Shown one piece after another: positions 1 to 18,172 of a stretch of 54,086 nucleotides of DNA (its first letter is position 1; each line of letters opens with the position of its first letter). The stretch is from Deinococcus marmoris DSM 12784 (GTDB lineage: Bacteria; Deinococcota; Deinococci; Deinococcales; Deinococcaceae), in contig NZ_JNIV01000017.1 of NCBI RefSeq assembly GCF_000701405.1, positions 1 through 54,086 on the forward strand, read 5' to 3'. A program made the translations under genes and the position numbers. The notes beneath the pieces are model-generated. The model did no database searches. It had not been told where the DNA came from and saw only the letters and a list, made by a program, of their open reading frames with translations.

Positions 1-207
1 TTGCTGTATCTCTCGCCCTACAGCCCGGATTTCAACCCGATTGAACTGCTGTTCTCCAAACTCAAAGCTCTGGTGCGCGGTGCAGCACCGCGCACCATTT
101 CGGAGGTCATCTCCAGCATTGGGAGGGCACTTCAAGGAATCCAGTCCATGGAAATCCGAGCTTGGTTCAAGCACGCACATCCGAGACTTCTTTTGTGACA
201 AATGCTC
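1..207 (+). mobile_element. IS630-family transposase, 3' end of element (cut by window edge)
   Basis: This is the C-terminal part of a DDE transposase. The translation contains SPYSPDFNPIELLFSKLK, the typical IS630/Tc1-mariner motif around the third catalytic residue (Glu of NPIE). The open frame stops at 196-198. The element appears to end at 207, followed by TA at 208-209. That fits the TA target used by this family, because the copy at the right edge of the window diverges at exactly the same point. The 5' part of the gene lies outside the window, so the TTG at position 1 is not a real start. The insertion lies about 37 bp beyond the rpoC terminator hairpin. Confidence 0.9.
71..97. repeat. 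Near-perfect palindrome inside the transposase gene
   Basis: Two 13-bp arms (TGGTGCGCGGTGC and its complement) flank a single A. The same structure occurs in the right-hand copy. It could form a very stable mRNA hairpin in the transposase message. Confidence 0.7.
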
Positions 208-243
208 TAGTGTTGGGGACAACGAAGGCACACAACAAGAACA

Positions 244-267
244 CCCCCACCCGTTCCCAGGTGGGGG
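244..267 (-). terminator. Terminator hairpin downstream of rpoC
   Basis: 8-bp GC-rich arms (CCCCCACC / GGTGGGGG) with an 8-nt loop lie 43 bp after the rpoC stop. On the minus strand the stem is followed by the T-rich tract TGTTCTTGTTGT. Confidence 0.8.
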
Positions 268-310
268 CTTTCGTTTAACCTCTCAGCGATTCAGCTTGAA
301 GCTTCCGCGC

Positions 311-4972
<4,662 letters not shown>

Positions 4973-4992
4973 TGAAACTCCTCTGGAGTTTT

Positions 4993-5023
4993 GTTAGACC
5001 GTTGGACTACCGGACGGTCTAAC
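4993..5023. repeat. Inverted repeat in the rpoB-rpoC spacer
   Basis: Perfect 10-bp arms (GTTAGACCGT / ACGGTCTAAC) with an 11-nt loop end 20 bp before the rpoC start, just upstream of its ribosome binding site. There is no T-tract, so it is more likely an RNA processing or stability hairpin than a terminator. Confidence 0.7.
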
Positions 5024-5074
5024 CGCAAAAGGCTTGAAGTATTGGGCTTTTTGACGGTCAGACCTTTGAATCTG

Positions 5075-5099
5075 TTGACAGCGCTCAGTTTGACAGCGC

Positions 5100-5103
<4 letters not shown>
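5075..5103. repeat. Tandem 15-bp duplication overlapping the rpoB stop codon
   Basis: TTGACAGCGCTCAG occurs at 5075-5088 and again at 5090-5103 with one T between. The second copy includes the rpoB stop codon (5100-5102) and its last coding base. It looks like a recent tandem duplication. Confidence 0.85.
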
Positions 5104-8555
<3,452 letters not shown>

Positions 8556-8804
8556 GCACACCTCGCACGCACCCTGCGGTCTATTGCTCACGGCCTTCTC
8601 GGGGCGGAAAAAGACCTTTGTAACCCTTGGTACTGTAGAATCGAACTGCAATCGAGCCTGGGAAAGTGGAGTTGGCGAACGTCAGAAACGGCGCAGTCAG
8701 GACTCGCAACCTCCCCGGCTGCGTTCCTGTCATTGGGCGTTAATTTTGAAAACTGGGAATTACCAATTCACTCCTGCCTAACCCATCCTGGTTGGCCACA
8801 GGTG

Positions 8805-8834
8805 AATATATACCGCGTGGGTCAGCGCTGTCAA
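8805..8834 (-). promoter_or_regulatory. Strong sigma70-type promoter of rpoBC
   Basis: On the minus strand TTGACA (8829-8834) is followed after 16 or 18 bp by the overlapping -10 candidates TATATA (8807-8812) or TATATT (8805-8810). Transcription would start near 8798 and give a 5' leader of about 240 nt. Confidence 0.75.
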
Positions 8835-8900
8835 GAGAGGGCGGTGGCCGATTGCGAAGGCTGGTGGGCGGACCCCTGACACCGTGTTTTGAAAGTCGTC

Positions 8901-8932
8901 TCGTGCTTAACAGGGGTCGTGCTTAACAGGGG
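8901..8932. repeat. Perfect tandem 16-bp repeat upstream of rpoBC
   Basis: TCGTGCTTAACAGGGG occurs twice head to tail (8901-8916 and 8917-8932), about 65 bp upstream of the rpoBC -35 box. No gene overlaps it. The rest of 8556-9121 holds the rpoBC leader and promoter plus a degenerate intergenic repeat. Confidence 0.9.
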
Positions 8933-8950
8933 GCGTCTGGATGGCGCTTG

Positions 8951-9015
8951 CGTTTCCCCCTCCCAGCCTCTCGCGGTGGGAGCTGTACCAGTCCCCCGCA
9001 GAGGGGAGAGGAGCA
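8951..9015. repeat. Degenerate GC-rich intergenic repeat
   Basis: Purine/pyrimidine blocks with inverted segments (CTCCC..GGGAG, CCCCGCAGAGGGGAG). It shares the 12-mer GAGCTGTACCAG (8980-8991) with the opposite strand at 46756-46767. It resembles the small non-coding repeats of Deinococcus genomes and may end the upstream permease transcript. Confidence 0.4.
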
Positions 9016-9121
9016 AAAAGTCACCAGTGGTGGGGAGTCAGAAAATCCCAAGACCCTTTCAAAACACGCTCTGAGGTCGCACCTGAAATTCCCAAAAAGT
9101 GATCACGATCCTGGCCCACTC

Positions 9122-10264
9122 TCACGTCCGCAATTTGAGACGCAGGCCCGCCAGCAGGGCGAGGGCCAGCACCGTGATGCCCAGCAGCGACAGCGGAATG
9201 GCCGATGGCCCGAAGGTGTCCCGCAGCGTGCCGATCATCGGCGCGGCCAGCACGGGTCCCAGGAAGGCCCCGGCAAACACGAGCGTGGGGGCCTGGCTGC
9301 CCGGCAGCACGCGGGTCATCCACACCAGCCCGGTGGTAAAGACCGGGGCCAGGAACAGTCCGGTCAGGGCGTAGGCCAGCACCGCCAGCGACGGCACGGC
9401 GGCCAGCGCCAGACTGCCTGCGGCCAGCAGCAACGCCGCCGTGACCAGCCGCGCCGGGGGGACGCGCAGGGCCAGCGGTGCGGAGATCAGCCGCCCCACG
9501 GTGAAACTGATCCAGAACAGGGCCGAGAGCTGGGCCGCCGTGCTGGTGGCGAGGCCCAGGGTGGCTTGCAGGTGAGTGACTTCCCAGGCCCCCACTCCAC
9601 CCTCCACGGCAACGTAAGCCATGAAGAAGAGAATAAAGCCGCCCAGCAGGAGATAAGACGGCTTAACGGAGGCCGGGGCAGGCGAGGCGGCCACTTGGGG
9701 CGTGCCAGTCGGCAGCACCAGCAGGGCCAGCAGCAGCGCGGCGGCCAGTGCGCCGCAGACCAGCAGAGGCAACTGAAAGTCCCCGTCCGCCAGACCCACG
9801 GCCAGCGGAGCCAGCACCGCACCCACCCCGAAACTGGCGCTGAGCAGGTTGAGCATGGCGGCGCTGCGCTTCCCGTAGCTGCCGGAGATCCAGACGTTGA
9901 GGGTCAGGTCCAGCATGCCGAAGCCCACGCCCAGCGTTGCGGCAGCCAGCAGCGCCAGGGCAAAGCCGGGAGCGAAGGCCAGACCCAGACAGCCCACAGC
10001 CACCACGGCGGCAGCCGTCAGGGAGCGCACCTGCGGGGATTGCCGCCCGGCCAGCAGCCCGACCAGGATGACGCCGCAAAAGGCCCCCAGGGAATTCGCG
10101 CTGAGCAGCCAGGCCACGCCGCTGGCCCGCAGGCCGAACTGCTCTCCCAGTCGGGGCAGGGACGGTCCCAGGATCGGGTAGATCAGGCCCAGCACAAAAA
10201 AACCCAGCAGGCCGATGGTGGCTAGGTGCCGGGGTGCAGAAGGTGCCGTGGCGTTCAGGGTCAT
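9122..10264 (-). CDS. MFS-type membrane transporter, substrate unknown
   Basis: A 380-aa polytopic protein with about 12 hydrophobic segments. A glycine-rich stretch near the N-terminus (YPILGPSLPRLGEQFGLRAS) leads into the first loop and is typical of the major facilitator superfamily. Hydrophobic segments run from residue ~15 to the C-terminus, with a longer loop about midway that includes GTPQVAASPAPASVKPS. I chose ATG 10264 (MTLNATAPSAPRHL). Longer in-frame starts at 10285 and 10330 exist and none has a clear ribosome binding site. No neighbour points to a substrate. Efflux of a small molecule or sugar uptake are both possible. Confidence 0.75.
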   Translation of the reverse strand: MTLNATAPSAPRHLATIGLLGFFVLGLIYPILGPSLPRLGEQFGLRASGVAWLLSANSLGAFCGVILVGLLAGRQSPQVRSLTAAAVVAVGCLGLAFAPGFALALLAAATLGVGFGMLDLTLNVWISGSYGKRSAAMLNLLSASFGVGAVLAPLAVGLADGDFQLPLLVCGALAAALLLALLVLPTGTPQVAASPAPASVKPSYLLLGGFILFFMAYVAVEGGVGAWEVTHLQATLGLATSTAAQLSALFWISFTVGRLISAPLALRVPPARLVTAALLLAAGSLALAAVPSLAVLAYALTGLFLAPVFTTGLVWMTRVLPGSQAPTLVFAGAFLGPVLAAPMIGTLRDTFGPSAIPLSLLGITVLALALLAGLRLKLRT

Positions 10265-10419
10265 AAACTCGGTGCAGTAGAGCATGCGCGCCGCAGGCTG
10301 GACGACTGCCGACTTGACGGCCCAGGGCACACAAAAAAGGGGAAGGAAGAGGAGGCATTGCTGCCCACTCTCCCTCTCTTTCCTTGCCCTTCGGTGGTTC
10401 CGTCCAGTAATTCTGCGCC

Positions 10420-10464
10420 CAGTGACTCTACTCTCGGCGGCTCTACTCTCAGTGGCTCTGCGCT
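10420..10464. repeat. Three 15-bp degenerate tandem repeats across the symporter stop codon
   Basis: Units 10420-10434, 10435-10449 and 10450-10464 share a core like GGCTCTACTCT with a few changes. The symporter stop codon (10449-10451) lies at the junction of units 2 and 3. Confidence 0.7.
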
Positions 10465-12173
10465 TCGGTCAGCGTGCCCGAGGGATAGCGCACGCTTTCC
10501 ACCAGTTCCTGCACCTGGGCGCTGGGGGCCGGGGTCAGGCGGCTGACCGCGAAGGCCACCACGAAGTTGATGATCATGCCCACCGTGCCGATGCCGGTGG
10601 TGCTGATGCCTAAGAACAGGTCGGCGGGCGCGCCCGTGCCGCCCAGGCTGGGGGTGAAGTTGATGATGTAGACCAGCGTGAAGCCCAGACCCAGCAGCAG
10701 CCCGGCCATCGCGCCCTGCCAGTTCATGCGCTTGTCGAAGATGCCCAGCACCAGCAGCGGGAAAAAGGACGCGGCGGCCAGTCCGAAGGCCAGGGCGACG
10801 ACCTGCGCCACGAAGCCCGGCGGATTGATGCCGAAATACCCGGCGGCGATGGCGGCCACCCCCACCGTGATCCGCCCGGCCAGCAGCCGCGCGCCCTCGC
10901 TGGCATTGGGATTGACCAGCTTGTAATAGATGTCGTGCGCCACGGCCCCGGACACGGTAATCAACAGTCCCGAGGCCGTGGAGAGTGCGGCGGCCAGTCC
11001 CCCGGCAGCAACCAGCGCGATCAGGAAGGGGCTGAGGTTGGCGACCTCGGGCGTGGCCAGCACCAGAATATCGTTGTCGATGTACAGCTCGTTGGCGTTG
11101 GCCGGATCAGGCTTGGTGAAGTCGTTGCCGCCTGTCGCGGTCTTGAGGAAAGCGGCCCCCGGCCTGTACTGCATCAGGCCGTCGCCGTTCTTGTCGCTGA
11201 AGACCACCAGACTGGTCTTTTCCCAGTTCTTGAACCACGCCGGGGCGCTGGCGTAGGGTTTGTTTTCCAGGCTGTCGATCAGGTTGGTCTTGGCGAAGAT
11301 CGCCAGGGCGGGCACAGTGGTGTACAGGATAGAGATGAAGACGATGGCCCAGATGGCGCTGGTGCGCGCGCCCTGCACGGTGGGCGTGGTGTAAAAGCGC
11401 GTGATGACGTGCGGCAGGCCCGCCGTGCCGACCATCAGGGCCATGGTGATGGCAAAGATGTCCAGATTGGTCTTGTTCTGCGCGGTGTAGGCCGGGAAGC
11501 CCAGCTCCCGTTGCAGGTTGTCCAGATCGCCCACGATGTTCAGGAAGCCCAGTTGCGGAATCGGGTTGCCGCTGAGTTGCAGGCTGATGGCGGCGGCAGG
11601 AATGATGAAGGCCAGGATCAGCACGATGTACTGCGACACCTGCGTCCAAGTGATGCCCTTCATGCCCGACAGGCTGGCGTACACGAAGACCAGGAAGACC
11701 CCGATGACCACGCCGGTGGTGATGTCGGTGTTCAGGAAGCGGCTGAAGACCACGCCCACGCCGCGCATCTGCCCGGCCACGTACACGAACGAGATCAGGA
11801 TGGCGGTGAGCGCGGCCAGCGCCCGCAGCGCCTGCGAGCCGTAGCGGTCCCCCACGAAGTCCGGCACCGTGAATTTGCCGAAACGGCGCAGGAAAGGTGC
11901 GATCAGCAGGGCCAGCAACACGTAACCGCCGGTCCAGCCCATCAGGTACACCGAGCCGTCATAGCCGCTGAAGGCGATGATGCCCGTGATCGACAGGAAA
12001 CTGGCCGCGCTCATCCAGTCGGCGGCAATGGCCATGCCGTTCCACAATGGCGGAATGCCCTGCCCGGCGATATAGAAGCTGCGGGTGTCGCGGACCCGCG
12101 TGGCCAGGGCGATGCCGATGTACAAGCTGAAGGTGAGGGCCACCAGAATGTAGGTCCAGACCTGAACCGACAT
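10449..12173 (-). CDS. Sodium:solute symporter large subunit, acetate-type
   Basis: A 574-aa integral membrane protein of the solute:sodium symporter family with about 13 hydrophobic segments. The N-terminal half has RDTRSFYIAGQGIPPLWNGM and ADWMSAASFLSITG, as in ActP and related monocarboxylate symporters. A periplasm-sized hydrophilic insert lies around residues 290-380 (AKTNLIDSLENKPYASAP onwards). The start codon overlaps the stop of the small-subunit gene (TGATG), so the two are translationally coupled. A large/small symporter pair near acs suggests acetate or short-chain carboxylate uptake. Substrate specificity is inference. Confidence 0.88.
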   Translation of the reverse strand: MSVQVWTYILVALTFSLYIGIALATRVRDTRSFYIAGQGIPPLWNGMAIAADWMSAASFLSITGIIAFSGYDGSVYLMGWTGGYVLLALLIAPFLRRFGKFTVPDFVGDRYGSQALRALAALTAILISFVYVAGQMRGVGVVFSRFLNTDITTGVVIGVFLVFVYASLSGMKGITWTQVSQYIVLILAFIIPAAAISLQLSGNPIPQLGFLNIVGDLDNLQRELGFPAYTAQNKTNLDIFAITMALMVGTAGLPHVITRFYTTPTVQGARTSAIWAIVFISILYTTVPALAIFAKTNLIDSLENKPYASAPAWFKNWEKTSLVVFSDKNGDGLMQYRPGAAFLKTATGGNDFTKPDPANANELYIDNDILVLATPEVANLSPFLIALVAAGGLAAALSTASGLLITVSGAVAHDIYYKLVNPNASEGARLLAGRITVGVAAIAAGYFGINPPGFVAQVVALAFGLAAASFFPLLVLGIFDKRMNWQGAMAGLLLGLGFTLVYIINFTPSLGGTGAPADLFLGISTTGIGTVGMIINFVVAFAVSRLTPAPSAQVQELVESVRYPSGTLTEAQSH

Positions 12174-12484
12174 CAGCCGTCCACCCCGGTGGCCCGGTCC
12201 AGTGCATTCATGCGGAAGGCGTAGATAGCGATCAGGATGATAAAGACGTAGATCGATCCCTGCTGCGCGATCCAGAAGCCCAGCGGGGCCTGCCCCACCC
12301 TGACGGCGTTCAGGTTGTCAGAGAAGATGATGCCCAGCAGATAAGGGACCACGAACCACACGGCCAGCAGAATCAGGGTCAGGGTCAGGTTGCTGCGCCA
12401 GTAGCCCAGGCGCTGCTCAGCCGTCAGGCCGCTGTGGGCTGGGCCGGGTGGGGCGGTAGACGTGGAACCGGGCGGCTGGGTCAT
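12173..12484 (-). CDS. Symporter small subunit (DUF4212 family)
   Basis: A 103-aa protein with two predicted membrane helices (LTLTLILLAVWFVVPYLLGI and an IYVFIILIAIYAF segment). It matches the short partner protein known to accompany this class of sodium:solute symporter. Start ATG 12484 is set by AGAGGAG 6-8 nt upstream; the longer open frame to 12556 lacks support. It is the first gene of a two-gene unit and overlaps the large subunit start by one base. Confidence 0.85.
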   Translation of the reverse strand: MTQPPGSTSTAPPGPAHSGLTAEQRLGYWRSNLTLTLILLAVWFVVPYLLGIIFSDNLNAVRVGQAPLGFWIAQQGSIYVFIILIAIYAFRMNALDRATGVDG

Positions 12485-12803
12485 GTCGTTCTCCTCTTGG
12501 GGCAGGGCGGGTTCGGACCTCAGGGATACGGACGGCAACGGGGAATGTTCCCGCACGCTGGGTCAGACGCTCGCCGTCTCCTGCGCAAACGGGCCAGAAC
12601 CCGACCACCGACGCTTCACCCATCCTTGGTTTTGTCCGTGGCGACACAATACCTGTTTTTTACTAATGTCCCACAGTGTTACTGATCAGGGGACAAATTG
12701 CCTGGAGTCAGGTCATTTTCCACAGAAAACCTCATGCTGGCGCGTGTTATCGATACCAGAACAGCAGGAGTGGACCGGGCCACCTGCTAGACTTGAACAC
12801 CAA
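12485..12803. promoter_or_regulatory. Divergent intergenic region upstream of the symporter and a membrane protein gene
   Basis: This 319-bp stretch contains no gene. It is AT-rich around 12640-12770, unlike its surroundings. An inverted repeat TGTCCC (12667-12672) / GGGACA (12690-12695 region) and a minus-strand -10-like TATTGT near 12645 suggest control elements for the acetate symporter. Confidence 0.35.
12788..12793 (+). promoter_or_regulatory. -10 box TAGACT of the 12804 gene
   Basis: TAGACT lies 10 nt before the ATG at 12804, which gives a leader of only a few nucleotides. Confidence 0.5.
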
Positions 12804-13259
12804 ATGACATCACAGCCCACCCCCCGTTGGCCATCCCTGCTGCCGCTGTTGCGCTTCTGGCTGGGTCTGAATGTCGTGCTTCTGGCATTCACGTTACTTT
12901 CACGGGCTTTGACGCCGGGTGCGGACCCGCTGTCGCCCGGCGGCGTGCTGCTGTGTTTGCTTCTGACCGCGCTGGGCTTCGCGCTGGGCCTGATGTACAC
13001 CCGCTACTGGCCGCTGCCGGAGGCGTCCTTCCAGCGGCTGGTCCGCATGGCGCTGCTGGCGATTCCGGCGATGGGTCTGGCAATGGCGCTGGGCCTGCTG
13101 CTGCGCCCGGACATCTCGGCGCTGGTGCTGGCGCTGGCGGCCTTTCTGGGGGCACAGTGGCGGTTCGGTGAGGTTCAGGCCGCACCTGCTCAGTCTGCAC
13201 AACGGCAGCCCACGCTCTCTCGCGCCGCTTCCCGGCAGGCGGCCCGCAGCAAGCGCTGA
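12804..13259 (+). CDS. Small integral membrane protein, unknown function
   Basis: A 151-aa protein with four clear hydrophobic segments, residues ~10-30, 40-60, 70-90 and 95-115 (for example GVLLCLLLTALGFALGLMYT and LLAIPAMGLAMALGLLL). A basic, Ser/Ala/Gln-rich tail (ending AASRQAARSKR) is probably cytoplasmic. I recognise no family. It starts at ATG 12804, close behind a TAGACT -10 box, so the mRNA is nearly leaderless. It lies between the divergent acetate symporter unit and acs and may share their regulation, but nothing in the protein itself shows a link to acetate. Confidence 0.65.
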   Translation: MTSQPTPRWPSLLPLLRFWLGLNVVLLAFTLLSRALTPGADPLSPGGVLLCLLLTALGFALGLMYTRYWPLPEASFQRLVRMALLAIPAMGLAMALGLLLRPDISALVLALAAFLGAQWRFGEVQAAPAQSAQRQPTLSRAASRQAARSKR

Positions 13260-13415
13260 CCCCTGCAACTTAAACCGGGTCCAGTCCTGTCCCGGTGACA
13301 GTTTCCCGGCCCAGTCGGCACGCAGCGCTACAGTGGACGGCAGCCACAACCCACAGAGCATTGCCCGCCCTGCCGGGCCACGTTCCCGCGTTTTTTTTGC
13401 CCCGGAGGTTTTCCC

Positions 13416-15368
<1,953 letters not shown>

Positions 15369-15375
15369 CCTGAAG

Positions 15376-15921
15376 GTGGCTCCCTCCTTCCTGCTGGCCG
15401 TGCTGCCACCCCCTGAACTGGAGGCGCGAATCCAGAGCTTCCGCACGGCCCACCACCTGAAGGACGCCGCCGCCGTGCCGCACATCACCGTCAAGGCCCG
15501 CAGCGGTCTCCTGCCGGAACTGGACTGGCAGGAAAAATTGCGTGAGGTGGTGGCCCGGCACGCGCCTCTGCCCATCTCTATCGGCGGGCCGCACCTGTTC
15601 GGCAACGGCACCGCCCTGTATCTGGAGGCAGCCAGCGCGGAGGCCGTGAGGCTGCATCTGACGCTTCTGGACGCCCTGCGAGAGATGCAACAGTCCACGC
15701 GTTTCTTTGGCTACGAGGGGCCGGGGCTTCAGCTTCACCTCTCGCTGGCCCTGAACAGGCGGGGCGTGGAGTTGCCCAGTTTGCTGACGGCGGCGCAGGC
15801 CGAATTTGCTGACCTGGAGGGCAAACCGCTGGCCTTCATGGCCCACACCGTCACCCTGATGCGGAAGCCGGGGCCGGGCGGTTTCTATGCGCCGCTGGAG
15901 GAGTGGCCACTGCTGGACTGA
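15376..15921 (+). CDS. 2H phosphoesterase (2'-5' RNA ligase/cyclic phosphodiesterase-like)
   Basis: A 181-aa protein with the two conserved H-x-T/S-x motifs of the 2H superfamily, HITV at about residue 36 and HLSL at about residue 116, separated by the usual ~80 residues. This family includes 2'-5' RNA ligase, tRNA-splicing cyclic phosphodiesterases and 2',5'-oligoadenylate-degrading enzymes. The natural substrate cannot be told from sequence. GTG 15376 is 7 nt after the acs stop. No strong ribosome binding site is seen, so translation probably depends on coupling with acs. Confidence 0.8.
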   Translation: MAPSFLLAVLPPPELEARIQSFRTAHHLKDAAAVPHITVKARSGLLPELDWQEKLREVVARHAPLPISIGGPHLFGNGTALYLEAASAEAVRLHLTLLDALREMQQSTRFFGYEGPGLQLHLSLALNRRGVELPSLLTAAQAEFADLEGKPLAFMAHTVTLMRKPGPGGFYAPLEEWPLLD

Positions 15922-15987
15922 GGGCCGCGAACGTACCCGGAACCGTTCGTCCCGCCCCACGCGCACAGAAGTGTCCGACAATGGGGT

Positions 15988-16377
15988 ATGCAAGAGACTC
16001 CCGTTCAGGAAACGAAAGTGGAGGGCCTGAGCGTGAAGCGCAGGCGACTGAAACCGATGTCCATCGACTGGGGGCCGTTTTTTCTGTATTTCGGCGTATC
16101 CGGCACGGACCACACCCGCGCCGAACGCATGGAAAAGCGTTTTGAACTCGAACATTTTGCCAATCTGGTCACACTGACCCTGACGGTCCCGCTTGCCCCC
16201 GGCTCTTACCTTCTGCTTGGCCTGCCCGACGAGGCCAACAAGCGCGGCTGGACGGTGGACGCGGGGGGCCGCAGCGCCAGCAGTGCCCTCAGCGACGATG
16301 GGCTGGCAGACCTGCGCGCCTGGATGGGCGGGCGGGAACGCCGGGTCCAGGCCGCCGTCCTCGCCCCTCCAGCCTGA
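15988..16377 (+). CDS. Hypothetical protein, 129 aa
   Basis: A small soluble protein with a basic N-terminus (VKRRRLKPMSIDWGPFFLYF) and a mixed alpha/beta body. I recognise no motif. The start at ATG 15988 is preceded 5 nt upstream by GACAAT, a plausible -10 box for a leaderless message. GC-rich third positions agree with a real gene. It stands alone between the acs/2H unit and the SDR gene. Confidence 0.55.
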   Translation: MQETPVQETKVEGLSVKRRRLKPMSIDWGPFFLYFGVSGTDHTRAERMEKRFELEHFANLVTLTLTVPLAPGSYLLLGLPDEANKRGWTVDAGGRSASSALSDDGLADLRAWMGGRERRVQAAVLAPPA

Positions 16378-16425
16378 GCGGCGCATCCGTACTTCCCCGT
16401 ACCGACAGGCCCCCCGGCCCTCGGC

Positions 16426-16431
16426 TAGTGT
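16426..16431 (+). promoter_or_regulatory. Leaderless -10 box TAGTGT of the SDR gene
   Basis: TAGTGT ends 5 nt before ATG 16437; the mRNA would begin at or next to the start codon. Confidence 0.65.
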
Positions 16432-16436
16432 GAGGT

Positions 16437-17069
16437 ATGAACACTCTGATTCTCGGGGCCACCGGCGGTATCGGCGCAGCAACGGCCCGCGCCCTGGCGG
16501 CAGACGGCGCAACTTTAACCCTCAGCGGACGCGACGAGGCCAAACTCTCGGCCCTGGCCGCCGAACTGGGCGCGGCCTCCACTGCCGCCGATCTGGGCTA
16601 TGAAAGCCACGTCAAGGCGCTATTTGATGGGCTGGAGGGACTGGACACGCTGGTCTACGCGGCGGGAGCGGCCATGCCCGAACCCCTTAAAGACGCGGAC
16701 CCCGGCAAGGTGCGCGCGGTGTGGAATGCCAACTACTTTGGGGCGCTGTGGGTGCTGAAGCACGGGCTGGGGCGCATGAACAAGGGCGGGCGGGTGTACC
16801 TGCTGGGCGCACGCCCGGAGCTGGTCACGGCGCGCGGCTTCTCGCAGTACGCTGCCAGCAAGGCGGCCCTGGCCCGCGCCGCCGAAATTGCCCGCATGGA
16901 GGCGCGCGGCGTCACGGTGGCGCTGGTCCTGCCCCCCGCCGTGGACACCGAACTGTGGGCACAGGTGGGCAAGGCCCCCAAGGGTTCCATCTCACCGCAG
17001 GAGGTGGCGCAGGCCATCGCCGCAGACCGCGCCGGGGCAGGAGAACTGGAAATTCGCGTCTCAGGCTAA
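16437..17069 (+). CDS. Short-chain dehydrogenase/reductase
   Basis: A compact 210-aa SDR. The Rossmann glycine motif GATGGIGAATA (residues ~7-17) binds NAD(P), and TLSGRDEAKL follows with an Arg that suggests NADPH. The catalytic YAASK (Tyr-x-x-x-Lys) sits at about residue 138, after a Tyr/Ala-rich loop (LVYAAGAAMPEP) that replaces the usual NNAG. The protein is shorter than classical 250-aa SDRs, with a reduced C-terminal substrate loop. It has its own leaderless promoter. Substrate unknown. Confidence 0.85.
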   Translation: MNTLILGATGGIGAATARALAADGATLTLSGRDEAKLSALAAELGAASTAADLGYESHVKALFDGLEGLDTLVYAAGAAMPEPLKDADPGKVRAVWNANYFGALWVLKHGLGRMNKGGRVYLLGARPELVTARGFSQYAASKAALARAAEIARMEARGVTVALVLPPAVDTELWAQVGKAPKGSISPQEVAQAIAADRAGAGELEIRVSG

Positions 17070-17123
17070 GCGTTTTTCTGGAGCTAAACGCCCTGGCAGG
17101 CGGCATCTGGGCGCAGGCTGCTC

Positions 17124-17129
17124 TACCCT
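17124..17129 (+). promoter_or_regulatory. Leaderless -10 box TACCCT of the S66 peptidase gene
   Basis: TACCCT ends 6 nt before ATG 17136. Confidence 0.65.
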
Positions 17130-17135
17130 AAGCCG

Positions 17136-18167
17136 ATGTCGCCCACCTTCCTGCGCCCTGCCCGCCTTCCCCCCGGATCACGCATTGCGGCCCTGAGCCT
17201 GTCCAGCGGCTTCGTGACCGAGGTGATGGGCCGTTACCGCGCTGGCGTGCGTCAGGTGGCCGATGAGTTTGGCTGGGAGGTGGTGCCCGCACCGAACGCC
17301 CTGCGTGGACCAGAGTATCTGTACGCCCACCCGCAGGCCCGTGCCGACGACTTGCACTGGGCGCTGGAGAATCCCGACATAGACGGCCTGCTGAGCATGA
17401 TCGGCGGCGACGACAGCGTGAGATTGCTGCCCTTCCTGAATCTGGACGTGATCCGTGCCCATCCCAAGCCGTTTCTGGGGTTCAGCGACAGCACGGTCAC
17501 GCTGCTGGCCTTTCTGCGCGCCGGGGTGGTGGCCTACCACGGCCCCGCCCTGCTGACTGATCTGGCCGAGAACGGCGGGATGCATCCCTTCACCGTGGCT
17601 GGCATTCGCCGGGCGCTGGTGGACAAACCCCAGCCCTTTGACCTCTCCCCCGCCCCGGAGTGGACCCAGCATTTCAGCGATTGGGGGGATGAAACCTTGC
17701 AGGAGATTCGCCGCCCCTTTGCGCCGGGGGACGGCTGGCAGTGGCTTCAGGGCGGCGCAGCCGCGCAGGGTCACCTGATCGGCGGCTGCCTGGAGGTGCT
17801 GGACATGCTGAACGGCACGCCGGGGTGGCCTGCCCCGAGGTTGTGGGAGGGCGCAGTGCTGGCACTGGAAACCAGCGAGGATGTTCCCACACCAAGTCAG
17901 GTGGGGTACTGGCTCAGAAACTACGCCGCGCAGGGCCTGCTGACCCGCGCCGCCGGGCTGATGCTGGCCCGCCCCAGGGGCTACACGCCCCAGATGGTGC
18001 AGGACCTGTACGGTTGGATCCGCCGCGTGCTGCATGAGGCTGGGCGCGAGGACCTGCCCGTGGTGGCGAACGTGGATTTCGGCCACACCAGCCCGCAGTT
18101 GACGCTGCCGCTGGGCGCACAGGTGCGGCTGGACCCGGTGGCGGGGCGGGTCACGGTCCTGTCCTGA
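17136..18167 (+). CDS. S66-family serine carboxypeptidase (LD-carboxypeptidase / MccF-like)
   Basis: A 343-aa protein of peptidase family S66. The nucleophile Ser is in LGFSDST at about residue 117, the Glu in LALETSED and the His in NVDFGHTSPQ near the C-terminus; together these make the Ser-Glu-His triad. The family contains murein LD-carboxypeptidases, which trim peptidoglycan tetrapeptides, and MccF, which detoxifies microcin C-type aminoacyl nucleotides. The GYWLRNYAAQGLL region and overall length look closer to MccF-like members, but the assignment is not certain. No signal peptide is seen, so it acts in the cytoplasm. Confidence 0.85.
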   Translation: MSPTFLRPARLPPGSRIAALSLSSGFVTEVMGRYRAGVRQVADEFGWEVVPAPNALRGPEYLYAHPQARADDLHWALENPDIDGLLSMIGGDDSVRLLPFLNLDVIRAHPKPFLGFSDSTVTLLAFLRAGVVAYHGPALLTDLAENGGMHPFTVAGIRRALVDKPQPFDLSPAPEWTQHFSDWGDETLQEIRRPFAPGDGWQWLQGGAAAQGHLIGGCLEVLDMLNGTPGWPAPRLWEGAVLALETSEDVPTPSQVGYWLRNYAAQGLLTRAAGLMLARPRGYTPQMVQDLYGWIRRVLHEAGREDLPVVANVDFGHTSPQLTLPLGAQVRLDPVAGRVTVLS

Positions 18168-18172
18168 AACCC

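Noticed and set aside
8948..10225. 425-codon plus-strand frame over the MFS gene
   Set aside because: Gln/Arg/Gly-rich antisense shadow of the minus-strand permease, which has clear membrane helices.
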